This document shows positions 1 to 8,805 of a stretch of DNA of 64,000 bases, piece after piece. The stretch is from Microbacterium marinum. Its GTDB lineage: Bacteria; Actinomycetota; Actinomycetes; Actinomycetales; Microbacteriaceae. How positions within the stretch are numbered: position 1 is the stretch's first letter; every line of letters starts with the position of its first letter. The notes beneath the pieces were generated by a model. The model saw only the letters and a list, made by a program, of their open reading frames with translations. It did not search any database and had not been told where the DNA came from. The position numbers and the translations under genes were made by a program. The stretch is from the NCBI RefSeq assembly GCF_014204835.1, contig NZ_JACHMD010000001.1, forward strand, positions 868,001 to 932,000. The letters are read 5' to 3'.

Positions 1-1
1 C

Positions 2-1054
2 AACGAGGATGGCGGTGTGCTCGCGCGAGGAGCGGACGGCGTACACCTGCTCGGGAGTGACGTCGCGGAGGATTCGATCGCCATGCGGGTTGTTGGGCCC
101 GCATCCGATATTGCCGTTGATCGTTCGACGCTGCATTCCGACGCGTCACTGGGTTTCGTCGTGACGGATGTGCCGACCGGTGTGACGGTGACTGACAGCG
201 AGATCGAGGGTCTCGGCACGGCGGTCCGATCCGTCTCCTCGACCGTCGAGATCTCGGGAAGTGAACTGGCAATTCAAAGCGGGCACATCGTCGAGGTGCT
301 CGAGGACTCTGAGGCGTCACTCCGCGCAAACACTATGAGCGGATCCGGCCAGGATCCTGTCTTCACGGATGACACCAGTCATGCGACCAACGTCTCGAGC
401 GATCAATCGGCGTGGCGGTTCCAATCCGACATTGTGACGTGGCTGCATCATCACCCGATGGTGTGGCTCTGGCTCCTCGTTCTTTTGGTTCCCCTTATCG
501 GGTTCCCCTTCTTCCTGCGGTACAAGCGCCACCAGCGCGAACTGCAGCGGATGCTCGAGAACGCAATGATCGCCTACGCACAGGACCGCATCGACGAGTA
601 TGACACCAGGGGTATGGTGACGCCAGCGGAGGCAGTTCGGCGCGCGGCCGCTCACGAGGTGTCCGCAGGCGCGGGCGACGACCGCGCGCCCTCCGTGCCC
701 GATCGAAGACAACCGGAGTCGCGGCTTCCGGGGGTCGCCGACGCGAGGCACGCGGCATCCGTCGACATACCCACCGTGCGTCCTCCGGCTCTACCGACTT
801 CGAATCAGGGCCGACTTCGAGCGCCGCGTACGCTGAACGACCTGCGCGCGGGGACGCTTGCAGGGCGGGACTTTGCAACCATGCGACAGTTCGCGGTGGC
901 GGCGGTACTCGAATCCGGTTACCCGCTTCCTCACATCGCGCGACTTTTCAGGATCCCGATCTGGCGATTGCAGCAATGGGTGACCGAGGACTATGGAGGT
1001 GCCGAAGGGCCGTCCAGTCCCGCTGGACAGGGGCGTCCTGCGCCAAGACGCTGA
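2..1054 (+). CDS. Beta-helix membrane protein with C-terminal helical domain (5' end cut by window)
   Basis: The reading frame is open to the first base, so the N-terminus lies outside the window. The visible protein begins with about 120 residues of short beta-rich repeats with alternating hydrophobic positions, typical of right-handed parallel beta-helix proteins. One membrane segment follows (around HHPMVWLWLLVLLVPLIGF) and then a basic cytoplasmic stretch. After a disordered Pro/Arg-rich linker, the last 55 residues form a helical domain containing FATMRQFAVAAVLESGY and IARLFRIPIWRLQQWV, which looks like a helix-turn-helix. The same domain ends the protein at 29635-30735. Beta-helix proteins often act on polysaccharides, but no catalytic residues can be assigned here. 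Function unknown. Confidence 0.8.
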   Translation, partial: NEDGGVLARGADGVHLLGSDVAEDSIAMRVVGPASDIAVDRSTLHSDASLGFVVTDVPTGVTVTDSEIEGLGTAVRSVSSTVEISGSELAIQSGHIVEVLEDSEASLRANTMSGSGQDPVFTDDTSHATNVSSDQSAWRFQSDIVTWLHHHPMVWLWLLVLLVPLIGFPFFLRYKRHQRELQRMLENAMIAYAQDRIDEYDTRGMVTPAEAVRRAAAHEVSAGAGDDRAPSVPDRRQPESRLPGVADARHAASVDIPTVRPPALPTSNQGRLRAPRTLNDLRAGTLAGRDFATMRQFAVAAVLESGYPLPHIARLFRIPIWRLQQWVTEDYGGAEGPSSPAGQGRPAPRR

Positions 1055-1149
1055 AGATCTCTCAACTCGCGAGCCCTCCAGGCTGGCCAGAAGCTCGCTC
1101 TGAGCGGACTTTCGGGCACGACGTAGCATCCGCTCGCCTCGTTCGGAGG

Positions 1150-1490
1150 TCAGGGGGCCGTCTCGGGGAGGGTGCGGTCGGCCCACTGCTCGAAATCGTC
1201 GACGAGCTGCTCCCGAATGGCGTTGCCCGTGCCGCTCGCGATCTCGACGCAGCGGTCCACGAGTTCGGCAGTGGTCGGGGTGTGGGCTCTGGGGTCAGGG
1301 TGGTCGGCGGCGGGATGCTCGGGAGTGGCGTGCCGGTGGTTGGGGGCGGGGTGCTGGTGCTTGGGGCCGGGGTGGACGCGATGTCGGTTGTCGGCGCGCA
1401 CGCGGTGCCGGCAGTGAGGATCGCGGCCGCCACCGCGGCGAGCAGCACGATCCTCGGTCGGCGCAGTGTCAGCGCTGACCGTCCTCGCGG
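1150..1490 (-). pseudogene. Frameshifted lipoprotein remnant
   Basis: On the minus strand one frame encodes a lipoprotein signal (RIVLLAAVAAAILTAGTAC, lipobox cysteine) and a Thr/Pro-rich linker to about position 1275. The sensible C-terminus, TPTTAELVDRCVEIASG to DRTLPETAP, is in a different frame, so an indel (net +2 or -1) near 1272-1278 breaks the gene. The expected start codon before TLRRPR is also absent: the triplet is CTG, exactly where sequence resembling the neighbouring hydrolase begins. I read this as a decayed lipoprotein that lost its start at a recombination junction. A sequencing error could explain the frameshift but not the missing start. Confidence 0.6.
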
Positions 1491-1993
1491 CAGTGCGGTC
1501 CGGGGTCGCCGGCTTGCCGGCGTTCGCGAACATCGCGCTGGCCGGCACCTCGTCAGGGGGGAACATCGCTGTCCTCGCGGCACAGGTGGACGCGGCAGTT
1601 CGTTCCACCGAGCCCGGACTCGCAGCACTCGCCCTCGTGGTGCCGTCGCTCCTGCTCTCCGAGATCCCCGATGCCGTGCGAGCCGATGCGCAGTCCTGGC
1701 AGCAGCGTCAGGCGCAGCTCGCCGGATATCTCGGGACGACGATCGCGCCGGCGAGCCCTTGGGCGTCTCTCGCGGTGGCACCCGTCGTCGCGGGAGTACC
1801 CCCGGTCTTCGTCGCGGTTGCGGCGCACGACGAGGTCGCCTTCGGCGCGGACCGGTTCTGCCGCGCCGTCCGTGCCGGGGGAGGGCTCGCGGAGCACCGC
1901 ACCTACGCGATGACGCACGTGACCGCGACACCGCACGTCGAGGCGGCGATGATCGAAGACCTCGCCCAATTCCTGGCGGAACGGCTGGCGTAG
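1485..1993 (+). pseudogene. Truncated alpha/beta hydrolase (HSL/acetylesterase type), C-terminal part
   Basis: The encoded sequence contains the nucleophile elbow ALAGTSSGGNIAVLA (family consensus GDSAGGN). It then has PPVFVAVAAHDEV with the acid region and a histidine-containing end (MTHVTATPHVEAA), matching the C-terminal half of the hormone-sensitive-lipase family. The N-terminal half, including the oxyanion HGGG motif, is missing; upstream lies the opposing lipoprotein remnant. An open frame with a GTG at 1466 exists, but about 175 residues is far short of the usual 300 or so. Probably non-functional. Confidence 0.65.
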
Positions 1994-2044
1994 ACGCCTG
2001 CGCCGACGCGATCGGAAGTGGGTCGCGGCTGTGTCGGGTCGTCG

Positions 2045-2479
2045 TCAGGTGCGACGGCGTCGTGCGCGGAACGCCTCGAGGATCAGCAGGCCGAGACAGG
2101 CGCCGGTCGTGTTCGCGATGATGTCGAGCACGCTCGGCACGCGGGCATCGAGCAGCAGTGCCTGCGTCGACTCGATCGCGACGGTCGCCACCAGCGCCAC
2201 CGGCAGCACCAGCGTGCGGGGCATCATCAGCGGCAGCAGAACGCCGATCGGCAAGAAGAGCGCGATGTTCGCAGCGAACTCCACCCGCGCATGTGTCACG
2301 ACCGGGAAGTGACGGGTGACCGTCTCGAGCAACGGGGCGAGCCCTGCATCGACCGGTGTCGGCCAGAACGCCGTCAGCGCGAGGGCGACGAGATACGCGA
2401 GCAGCAGGAGCTGCGGCATCCGGTCCGCGCGTGCCCTCGGGTCGGGCGGTCGTGGTGCGATCTCGGTGGGGGACGGCAT
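2045..2479 (-). CDS. VanZ family membrane protein
   Basis: A 144-residue protein with four hydrophobic segments and the VanZ-family pattern: VEFAANIALFLPIGVLL followed by VAIESTQALLLDARVPSVLDIIANTTGACLG. VanZ-like proteins are small integral membrane proteins, some linked to teicoplanin resistance; most have no defined role. The start at 2479 is preceded by GAGGAGCGCC, a good ribosome binding site. A TATACA hexamer about 45 bases upstream (near 2523-2528) is a plausible -10 box. It converges on the hydrolase remnant. Confidence 0.85.
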   Translation of the reverse strand: MPSPTEIAPRPPDPRARADRMPQLLLLAYLVALALTAFWPTPVDAGLAPLLETVTRHFPVVTHARVEFAANIALFLPIGVLLPLMMPRTLVLPVALVATVAIESTQALLLDARVPSVLDIIANTTGACLGLLILEAFRARRRRT

Positions 2480-2824
2480 GGCGCTCCTCGATGACGGGGG
2501 CCACGCTGCGACGGTGAACGCCCAGTGTATACCGGGGCGGCTGGGCGCTATTCATTAGCAAGGTGATCAAGGCGCGACGAAGACGACGCTGAAGGTCACC
2601 TCGTCGATGCGGGGCGCGCAGACCTCGGTGAAGGTGACGGGGCCAAGAAGGGTTACGCGGACGTCGCGGTCGCTTCGCCACGGACGCGAGCTGTCGTGCG
2701 TTGACCAGCTGCGCTGCTGCCGCGGTGGCATTCCCCGGCGACGGTGGCGGGGTCTGGCGTACGAGATCGTCCGGATATTCGCCTTGTGTCCGGATGTGGC
2801 GCTGACGGCATCCAGGGTGAAGGT
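2480..2824. other. Intergenic region with possible gene remnant
   Basis: About 345 bases between vanZ and the next gene. The vanZ promoter lies at the left. On the minus strand, a short open stretch ending at 2567 encodes DVRVTLLGPVTFTEVCAP and IDEVTFSVVFVAP, which looks like the beta-rich end of a protein with no recognisable beginning. It may be a decayed fragment. Nothing else was recognised. Confidence 0.35.
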
Positions 2825-4846
2825 GTGAGCACCACCGTTCCCGATTCCCCCGCACCTCTTCGGCGGCGCCGCGCCCTCGTCATCGGCCTCACCGCGTCCA
2901 TCGCGGTGGCCGCGCTCGTCGTCGTGGCCGCGATCGCGTCTGTGTCGGGACAGGGCGATCGTCCGGCGGCGGTGTCCATCACATCGTCCATCGACGGCGA
3001 GCCCGTCGATCTGCAACCTGTCAACGTCGACGATGCGCAGATGGCAGCCCTCACCGAACTGTCGCCTCACCGATACCTCGCGATGCCGCCGTTCGTCATC
3101 GCCAACGACGACGTGCGACCCGGCGCTGTCAGACTCGACCTCGAGTTGCCCGAGTCCGTTCCCGACGGTGTCTTCGTGACCTTCGCATACCTGGACATCA
3201 CCATCGACGAGTGGATGCCGGTCGCCACCCGACTCGACGCTGACGGGCGCACGATCGTCGCTGAGCTCCCCGCCTATGGCTCGGCTGATGGAGGGGGAAT
3301 CGCGCCGACCGTGACGACCGCGTCGCTGCGATCGCGTGCCGTGCCCACCAACATGCCGTTCGACCCCGCCACCCAGATCTGGACCGCCGTGGTCGGTGGG
3401 CTGGACACCGCGGTCGACGCGGTGGGTGAAGCGATCGGAGACGCCGGTGCTGCCGTCGTTGACGTCGTCGATGCCGCCGGCGAGGAGTGGGACCGTGCCA
3501 TCGCTGAGTGGGGCGAAGACTTCACCCTCGGCTCGCAGTGGCTTATGCGGGCAGAACGCGACCTCCTCGGTACCGGAGTTGACGCTCCTACGTGCCAGCC
3601 CGACACGGACGGCGCGGTTCCGTGGGTGGCGGATACTCTGCTGTCCGACAACGCGATGATCGTCGGACTCGGCATCGAAGGCGGAAACGCCGCCGTGCTC
3701 CTGTGCGTGGGGCCCGACCCCGATGACCCGTCGATGCTGCAGGTCCGCGCGGCAGCCAACCGCTCCTACGGGTTTCCCGTCACGCTTGCCGACGGCATCG
3801 TCGCGAGCTCGGCAGGAATGGACGCGCTCGATCCTTCGGCGTCTGTGCTGATCGGGGCGGCGTACTCGGCGATCGCGGGCAACGTCGACCTGCTGTTGAA
3901 TCCGGGCGCCTTCATCCTGCCCGGACAGACGTTCTCGTTCACCGTCGACGAGTCGACAGTCCGAGCATCGCACGAGCTGACCGCGTCCGACCGTGTCGTC
4001 GAGTATCCGCTCGCCGCGTTTCCGCAGGTGCTACTTTCCGGTTTTCTCGGAGCAGCGCTGGAAGAGTTGGATCCCGAGGACATGTTCGCCGGTGCGTTGG
4101 GTGTCTTCTTCCTCGCCCGCGATTGCGACTTCTCCCAGTGGGAAGCTGGTACGCAATGGGCCGAACTGGTCGGCAGCGTCTCGACGTGTGTCGAAACGCT
4201 CGACTCGGACAGCCTGCAGAACGCGGCGCTCGAGGTGGCGCGTTCGACGGAGGTGCCGTCGTCGGGCGCGGTCGACCTGGCCGACGACGTCAAGGCCGCC
4301 GACGCGGCCAAGGCGGCCAAGACAGCCGACGCGTTCGTCGCGGGCGGTGCGGAGAAGGCGCGAAAGGTCATCGGCAAGCTAAAGTGGCTCGCGTTGTTCG
4401 CGGCAGTGCAGACCGTCAGTGACTACATCGCGGATGTCGGTAGCGAAGAACTCAGCGAACTGCCCGCATGGTTCGCCAACGTCACGACGACCGCGGCGCC
4501 TGTCGCGAGCTGGGAGGACGTCGCCGACACCTGGTGCGGCGTCACGGCGCCATGCATCGAGCTCGAACCCGGCACCTCGCAGACCGACTGGGGCACGAGC
4601 ACGCTCGATTTCGACCGGATGATGGGGGAATGCTTCGCGGGGATCGAATCCGGCGACCCCGGGTCGGGCGCGAACGTGGTCTACTGCCCCGCCGGAGTCG
4701 CAACGCCGGACGACATTCCCGGGAGCGACGTGGGACTCCCGCCGGCCGATGACGACTCGGCGTTCGACCGGGTGTTCATCTACCAGGGATACGGCACGTT
4801 CGCCTGGTTCCGTCAGGCCGACCTTTTGGCAGTGAAAGGCTCATGA
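2825..4846 (+). CDS. Single-pass membrane-anchored exported protein, unknown function
   Basis: 673 residues when started at GTG 2825, which follows a purine-rich AGGGTGAAG; the frame is open upstream to 2744. A basic N-terminus (LRRRRAL) precedes one membrane segment (ALVIGLTASIAVAALVVVAA), so the bulk is probably extracellular. The rest is acidic, with four or more cysteines and an alanine-rich amphipathic stretch (DDVKAADAAKAAKTADAFVAG). No enzyme motif was recognised. It overlaps the next gene by ATGA, so the two are almost certainly co-translated and may act together at the cell surface. Confidence 0.75.
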   Translation: MSTTVPDSPAPLRRRRALVIGLTASIAVAALVVVAAIASVSGQGDRPAAVSITSSIDGEPVDLQPVNVDDAQMAALTELSPHRYLAMPPFVIANDDVRPGAVRLDLELPESVPDGVFVTFAYLDITIDEWMPVATRLDADGRTIVAELPAYGSADGGGIAPTVTTASLRSRAVPTNMPFDPATQIWTAVVGGLDTAVDAVGEAIGDAGAAVVDVVDAAGEEWDRAIAEWGEDFTLGSQWLMRAERDLLGTGVDAPTCQPDTDGAVPWVADTLLSDNAMIVGLGIEGGNAAVLLCVGPDPDDPSMLQVRAAANRSYGFPVTLADGIVASSAGMDALDPSASVLIGAAYSAIAGNVDLLLNPGAFILPGQTFSFTVDESTVRASHELTASDRVVEYPLAAFPQVLLSGFLGAALEELDPEDMFAGALGVFFLARDCDFSQWEAGTQWAELVGSVSTCVETLDSDSLQNAALEVARSTEVPSSGAVDLADDVKAADAAKAAKTADAFVAGGAEKARKVIGKLKWLALFAAVQTVSDYIADVGSEELSELPAWFANVTTTAAPVASWEDVADTWCGVTAPCIELEPGTSQTDWGTSTLDFDRMMGECFAGIESGDPGSGANVVYCPAGVATPDDIPGSDVGLPPADDDSAFDRVFIYQGYGTFAWFRQADLLAVKGS

Positions 4847-5625
4847 TGCGGTTCCCACGCTCCACACTGTCCACGCTGATGATCGCTGCGCTGCTCTTCT
4901 CGGGTTGCGCTGCCACGCCGGCTCCAAAAGACGAGATCGAGGTCGTGCCCGACCCGGCGGGGTCAGGCGCCGTGGCGAGCACGCCGAGCACCGAGGCATC
5001 GCCGACCGCGTCGGCCGCGCCAATCGGATGGGAGCTCCCCGCGAGCTGGATGGACGACATGCCCCCGCTCAGCGGTCTCACGGTGCGTTCGACGCGGGTG
5101 GCGATCGGTGTGGACGGGGTGCTCCGTGAAGCGACGGTGCTCGTCGAGGGGAGTCACGAGCCCGAGGCGGCCGCATGGATCGCGTCGCTGCCCGACGTGC
5201 CCGTCACCACGCACGCCGACTTCTCGACTGCGTCCGGCGACACCGAGATCCGGTTGAGCTCGGGATCGACCGTCAGCGGGACCGCCGGAGATTTGCCTGC
5301 CGGCTGGCGCGAGTCGATGCCGTTGGGGCCCGACGGAACGGGCTACGCGTTCGCGGGCACTATCTACACCGTCCTCGCGGACGGTTCCGCACCCGAGCCG
5401 CCGACTTTCGATCTCGGGTTCGATGGCGTCAGTAACGTGTCTTCGTATCGCGCATGGCTGGAAGAACAGCCGGGATGGACGGTGACCACCCTCAGTGACC
5501 GGATGTTCACGGGTGAGAGTGCCGACTTCACCGTCAGCGGGATGATCGGGTCCGACGGCACTGACGAGCTCACCATCACTCCGCTGCGGTGGGACGTGCC
5601 CGGGGTCGACGCGCTCAAGCCCTGA
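4843..5625 (+). CDS. Putative lipoprotein, unknown function
   Basis: 260 residues. The N-terminus STLSTLMIAALLFSGC is a lipoprotein signal peptide with a lipobox cysteine, followed by a Ser/Thr/Ala/Pro-rich linker typical of surface lipoproteins. The mature part is beta-rich and appears to contain two similar halves (PASWMDDMPPLSG and PAGWRESMPLGPD, each followed by a strand-rich module). Translation starts inside the stop of the preceding membrane protein gene (ATGA overlap). Function not recognised; the pair may form an extracytoplasmic complex. Confidence 0.75.
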   Translation: MMRFPRSTLSTLMIAALLFSGCAATPAPKDEIEVVPDPAGSGAVASTPSTEASPTASAAPIGWELPASWMDDMPPLSGLTVRSTRVAIGVDGVLREATVLVEGSHEPEAAAWIASLPDVPVTTHADFSTASGDTEIRLSSGSTVSGTAGDLPAGWRESMPLGPDGTGYAFAGTIYTVLADGSAPEPPTFDLGFDGVSNVSSYRAWLEEQPGWTVTTLSDRMFTGESADFTVSGMIGSDGTDELTITPLRWDVPGVDALKP

Positions 5626-5661
5626 GGCGCGGCAGCCCGTCGTCGAGGTGCGGCATCCGTG

Positions 5662-7125
5662 CTACTGCCAGGTGTGCACCGGCTCGTTCGTGTGCATCGC
5701 CTCGCGGTACTCGAGCAGCGTCGCGCGCAGCGCGTCGAACCGCTCCATCCCGTCGCGTGCGTGCATCTTGCGAGCGAACCACTCCGCGCCGTTCGTGCGG
5801 GCCGCGCAGCGCCCGTCGATGATCCCCAGGTAGCGATCGCGCTCCGCGGCATCCACTCCCCACGCATCCAGACCCTCTGAGGCGAGGGGGAGCAGGTGCT
5901 CCCGGATCAGCTCGGTCGCAGAAACCTGCCCCACACCCGGCCAGCCCAGCCGCGCATCGATGCCCTGACGCGCCGCGGCCTGGAAGTTCTCGCGCGCTGT
6001 CGCGAACGGCATCCGCGACCACACCGGTCGCTCGTCCTCCGCCAGCGCCCGCACCAGACCGAAGTAGAACGCGGCGTTCGCGACCGTGTCGGCCACCGTC
6101 GGGCCGGCCGCGAGGATGCGGTTCTCCACACGGAGGTGCGGCATCCCGTCGGCGATGTCGTACACCGGACGATTCCACCGGTACACGGTGCCATTGTGCA
6201 GCTTCAACTCCGCCAGCGACGGGATGCCACCGGATTCGAGCACCTCGAGCGGGTCCTCGTCGTCGACGATCGGCAGCAGCGCGGGGAAGTAGCGCACGTT
6301 CTCCTCGAACAGGTCGAACACCGACGTGATCCACCGCTCGCCGAACCATACGCGCGGACGTACGCCCTGCACCTTCAGCTCCTCGCTGCGGGTGTCGGTC
6401 GCCTGCTCGAAGAGCGGGATGCGTGACTCCCGCCACAGCTCCCGGCCCAGAAGATACGGCGAGTTCGCCGCTGCCGCGAGCTGCGCACCCGCGATCGCCT
6501 GCGACGCGTTCCAATACGCCGCGAACTGCGCCGGCGAGGTCTGCACATGGAACTGCGTGCTCGTGCACGCCGCCTCGGGCACGATCGAATCCGTCGTCGT
6601 CTCGAGCCGCTCCGGCCCCGCGATCGAGATCGCGATGTCTTCGCCCCGGGCGTCGAGCACTTGCTCGTTGAGCAGCTCGTAGCGCGAGTCCGCACTCAGC
6701 GTGCTGCGGCTCAGGTGCTGCTCGGCGAGCGTGGGCAGGATGCCGATCATCACCAGGTGGGCGCCCTGGGTCTCGGCCCGGGTCTCAGCGTCATTCAGGC
6801 GCTGTCGCAGGTCGTTCTCGAACGTCGTGAGGCCGCCCTCGCGAAGCTTCGCCGGCGGGACGTTGATCTCCACGTTGAAGCGGCCGAGCTCAGTCACGAA
6901 CGTCGGATCGGCGATCGCCCGCAGCACCTCTTCGTTGCGCATGGCCGGGTCGCCGACCTCGTCGATGAGGTTCAGCTCGAGCTCGAGACCCGTCATCGGG
7001 TCGTCGGTGTCGAACCTCGCCTCGCCCAGCATCCGCTCGAAGACGTCGAGGTTGCGCCGGATCTTCTCGCGATGCCGCGTGCGGTCGGCGCCGGTGAACT
7101 CCTGCGCGTCGATCTCTTCTCCCAT
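5662..7125 (-). CDS. Glutamate-cysteine ligase family protein (GCS2-like)
   Basis: 487 residues, carboxylate-amine ligase fold. Family features visible include GLELELNLIDEVGDPAM near the N-terminus (acidic Mg/ATP-binding residues), FNVEINVPPAKL and ACTSTQFHVQTSPAQF. Further on are LKLHNGTVYRWNRPVYD and HLRVENRILAAGPTVAD. Members ligate glutamate to cysteine (mycothiol- or ergothioneine-related chemistry) or similar substrates; the exact substrate is not shown. The ATG is preceded by TACGCT and six bases, so the mRNA is probably leaderless. It stands alone. Confidence 0.85.
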   Translation of the reverse strand: MGEEIDAQEFTGADRTRHREKIRRNLDVFERMLGEARFDTDDPMTGLELELNLIDEVGDPAMRNEEVLRAIADPTFVTELGRFNVEINVPPAKLREGGLTTFENDLRQRLNDAETRAETQGAHLVMIGILPTLAEQHLSRSTLSADSRYELLNEQVLDARGEDIAISIAGPERLETTTDSIVPEAACTSTQFHVQTSPAQFAAYWNASQAIAGAQLAAAANSPYLLGRELWRESRIPLFEQATDTRSEELKVQGVRPRVWFGERWITSVFDLFEENVRYFPALLPIVDDEDPLEVLESGGIPSLAELKLHNGTVYRWNRPVYDIADGMPHLRVENRILAAGPTVADTVANAAFYFGLVRALAEDERPVWSRMPFATARENFQAAARQGIDARLGWPGVGQVSATELIREHLLPLASEGLDAWGVDAAERDRYLGIIDGRCAARTNGAEWFARKMHARDGMERFDALRATLLEYREAMHTNEPVHTWQ

Positions 7126-7131
7126 GCCGCC

Positions 7132-7137
7132 AGCGTA
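7132..7137 (-). promoter_or_regulatory. -10 box, leaderless promoter of the GCS2-like gene
   Basis: On the minus strand TACGCT lies six bases before the ATG at 7125, the spacing expected when the start codon is the first transcribed triplet. Confidence 0.55.
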
Positions 7138-7254
7138 TGCCGGGGGTTCCGACGGGCCGGGGGTGGTTGACAGGGGCGGTCGGTCTGGGTGGTGTCCCGT
7201 GGTGGGGCTCAGCTGTGGAAACTTTCAGCGAATGTCGGAGGGCGATGGCAGGGT

Positions 7255-8736
7255 ATGACTATGGGAATTTTGACCGAGCTCCGCGGCCGGGTGGAGGGGC
7301 TTTCGAGCTTCGCCGAGCTCGACGTCGCCCGGTCTGAACTCCCGGCATCCGCTCTCGGTCTGACGGATGCCGCGGTGATCGAGCTCATCGACTCGGTCGG
7401 CAGCCTCGCGCGCGATGTCGGCACGCTGCAGGCCGTGCTCGCCGGTGTCGCCGCCCGGAGGTCGGGGCGTGAGCGCGGCGTGGAGGGACTATCCACCGCG
7501 GTGGGGCATCGGACTCCCGTCGAACTGATCCGCGCGACGACAGGCGTGGGGCGCGGTGAGGCGGCCCGTGCCGTGCGAGTGGGCGAGGCGCTTCTCGAGG
7601 CGGCGGAGGGGCTGGCGGGTTCGAGTGGCGCGAATGCGGACGCTGATGGCCGCGCGGCGGAGGCGAGCGGCGCGGAAGTCGCGTGGCATGCACCGGTCGA
7701 TGCGGCGCTGCTCGCCGGGCGGATCACGCCGGCGCAGTCCCACGCGATCATCGCCGGGCTGGGCGAGCCGGCCGAAGAACTCCTGACCGCATGGTGCGAA
7801 GCCGGACGAAGACTCGTCGACGAAGCCGCCGGATGGTCGGTCGAGCAACTCGGGGAGCAGGCGCGAACACTGCGCGACATGCTTGACCCCGCGGGTGCCG
7901 AAGAGCGGTTCGCGCGCAGATTCGAACGGCGGTCGTTCCGTATGTGGGCCGACGGTGACGGGCAGCAGCGCGGAACGATCGTGTTCGACGACGAGATGGC
8001 GCCCTGGGTGCGTGGGGTCTTCGACGCCGCGCTGCGGCCCCGGCGGGGTGGCCCGCGCTTCATGACCGACGCCGAACGAGCGGATGCCGCGGCCCTGATC
8101 GACGACCAGAGGACCAACGAACAGCTGTCTTACGACCTGCTCATGGACCTTGTCCGCGCCGGTGCGCTCACCGACGCGAAGCAGGTCTTCGGCGCACGCG
8201 AGCCGGGGGTGCGGGTCGTGGTGACCGCCGGTGGAACGCGGGACGCCCTCGGGAGACTCGTATCGTCCGGTGTCGTGGAAGACGGCGGCACAGCGGTGCC
8301 TGGATCGGTCGTCGACCGTGCGACGTGTATCGGCGGACGCGTGGAGGTGACGGTCGACGGGTGCGGGAACCCCCTGTCCGTCGGACGAGAAGAGCGATTG
8401 TTCACACGGGCGCAGCGGGTAGCGCTCGCCGTGCGAGATGGCGGCTGCATGTGGCCGGGGTGCGAGCGTCCACCGTCGTACTGCGAAGCGCACCACTCCG
8501 TCCCGTGGTCGGAGGGTGGCGCGACCGACAGCGACGTCGGGGTGCTGCTGTGCCGTTTCCATCATCTTCTGCTCCACAACGGCGGATGGTCGATTCGGGG
8601 GAGCGGCCCGACCGGGTTCGCCCTGCACGGGCCGCCGGGAAGCGGGCGCGAGCCGGTCCCGCTGCGATCGAAGTCACCGCTTCGGTGGCGCTGGGACCCA
8701 CCACCCGATCGCGTCGGCTGGCGCTCCGTCGCCTAG
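7255..8736 (+). CDS. DUF222 / HNH endonuclease domain protein (13E12-repeat type)
   Basis: About 493 residues. The N-terminal two thirds is a helical DUF222 domain (VELIRATTGVGRGEAARAVR; LLAGRITPAQSHAIIAGL). The C-terminus is a full HNH nuclease motif: CMWPGCERPPSYCEAHHSVPWSEGG then LLCRFHHLLLHNGGW, with zinc-binding cysteines and the catalytic histidine pair. This family is highly duplicated in actinobacteria and sometimes mobile; its role is not established. ATG occurs at 7255 and 7261; an AGGG lies just upstream and suits 7261 better by spacing. No flanking repeats were seen, unlike the two DUF559 nuclease genes in this window. Confidence 0.85.
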   Translation: MTMGILTELRGRVEGLSSFAELDVARSELPASALGLTDAAVIELIDSVGSLARDVGTLQAVLAGVAARRSGRERGVEGLSTAVGHRTPVELIRATTGVGRGEAARAVRVGEALLEAAEGLAGSSGANADADGRAAEASGAEVAWHAPVDAALLAGRITPAQSHAIIAGLGEPAEELLTAWCEAGRRLVDEAAGWSVEQLGEQARTLRDMLDPAGAEERFARRFERRSFRMWADGDGQQRGTIVFDDEMAPWVRGVFDAALRPRRGGPRFMTDAERADAAALIDDQRTNEQLSYDLLMDLVRAGALTDAKQVFGAREPGVRVVVTAGGTRDALGRLVSSGVVEDGGTAVPGSVVDRATCIGGRVEVTVDGCGNPLSVGREERLFTRAQRVALAVRDGGCMWPGCERPPSYCEAHHSVPWSEGGATDSDVGVLLCRFHHLLLHNGGWSIRGSGPTGFALHGPPGSGREPVPLRSKSPLRWRWDPPPDRVGWRSVA

Positions 8737-8792
8737 TCGTTGCGCCCCGTTGCGTCGCCCGGCGTTTCCGACGCGCAGCCGCTGGCGGGCGC

Positions 8793-8798
8793 TAGGCT
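8793..8798 (+). promoter_or_regulatory. -10 box, leaderless promoter
   Basis: TAGGCT followed by exactly seven bases and ATG 8806. This spacing decides the start in favour of 8806 over upstream in-frame codons. Confidence 0.6.
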
Positions 8799-8805
8799 CG
8801 GGCGC

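Noticed and set aside
1062-2855. Minus-strand open frame of 597 codons
   Set aside because: It crosses the lipoprotein remnant and runs antisense to the hydrolase; outside the lipoprotein part it is Arg/Pro/Ala-rich with no domain, a usual GC-driven shadow frame.
2567-3973. Minus-strand open frame of 468 codons
   Set aside because: Antisense to the exported protein gene at 2825; biased composition. Only its last 35 codons outside that gene look protein-like and are noted as a possible remnant.
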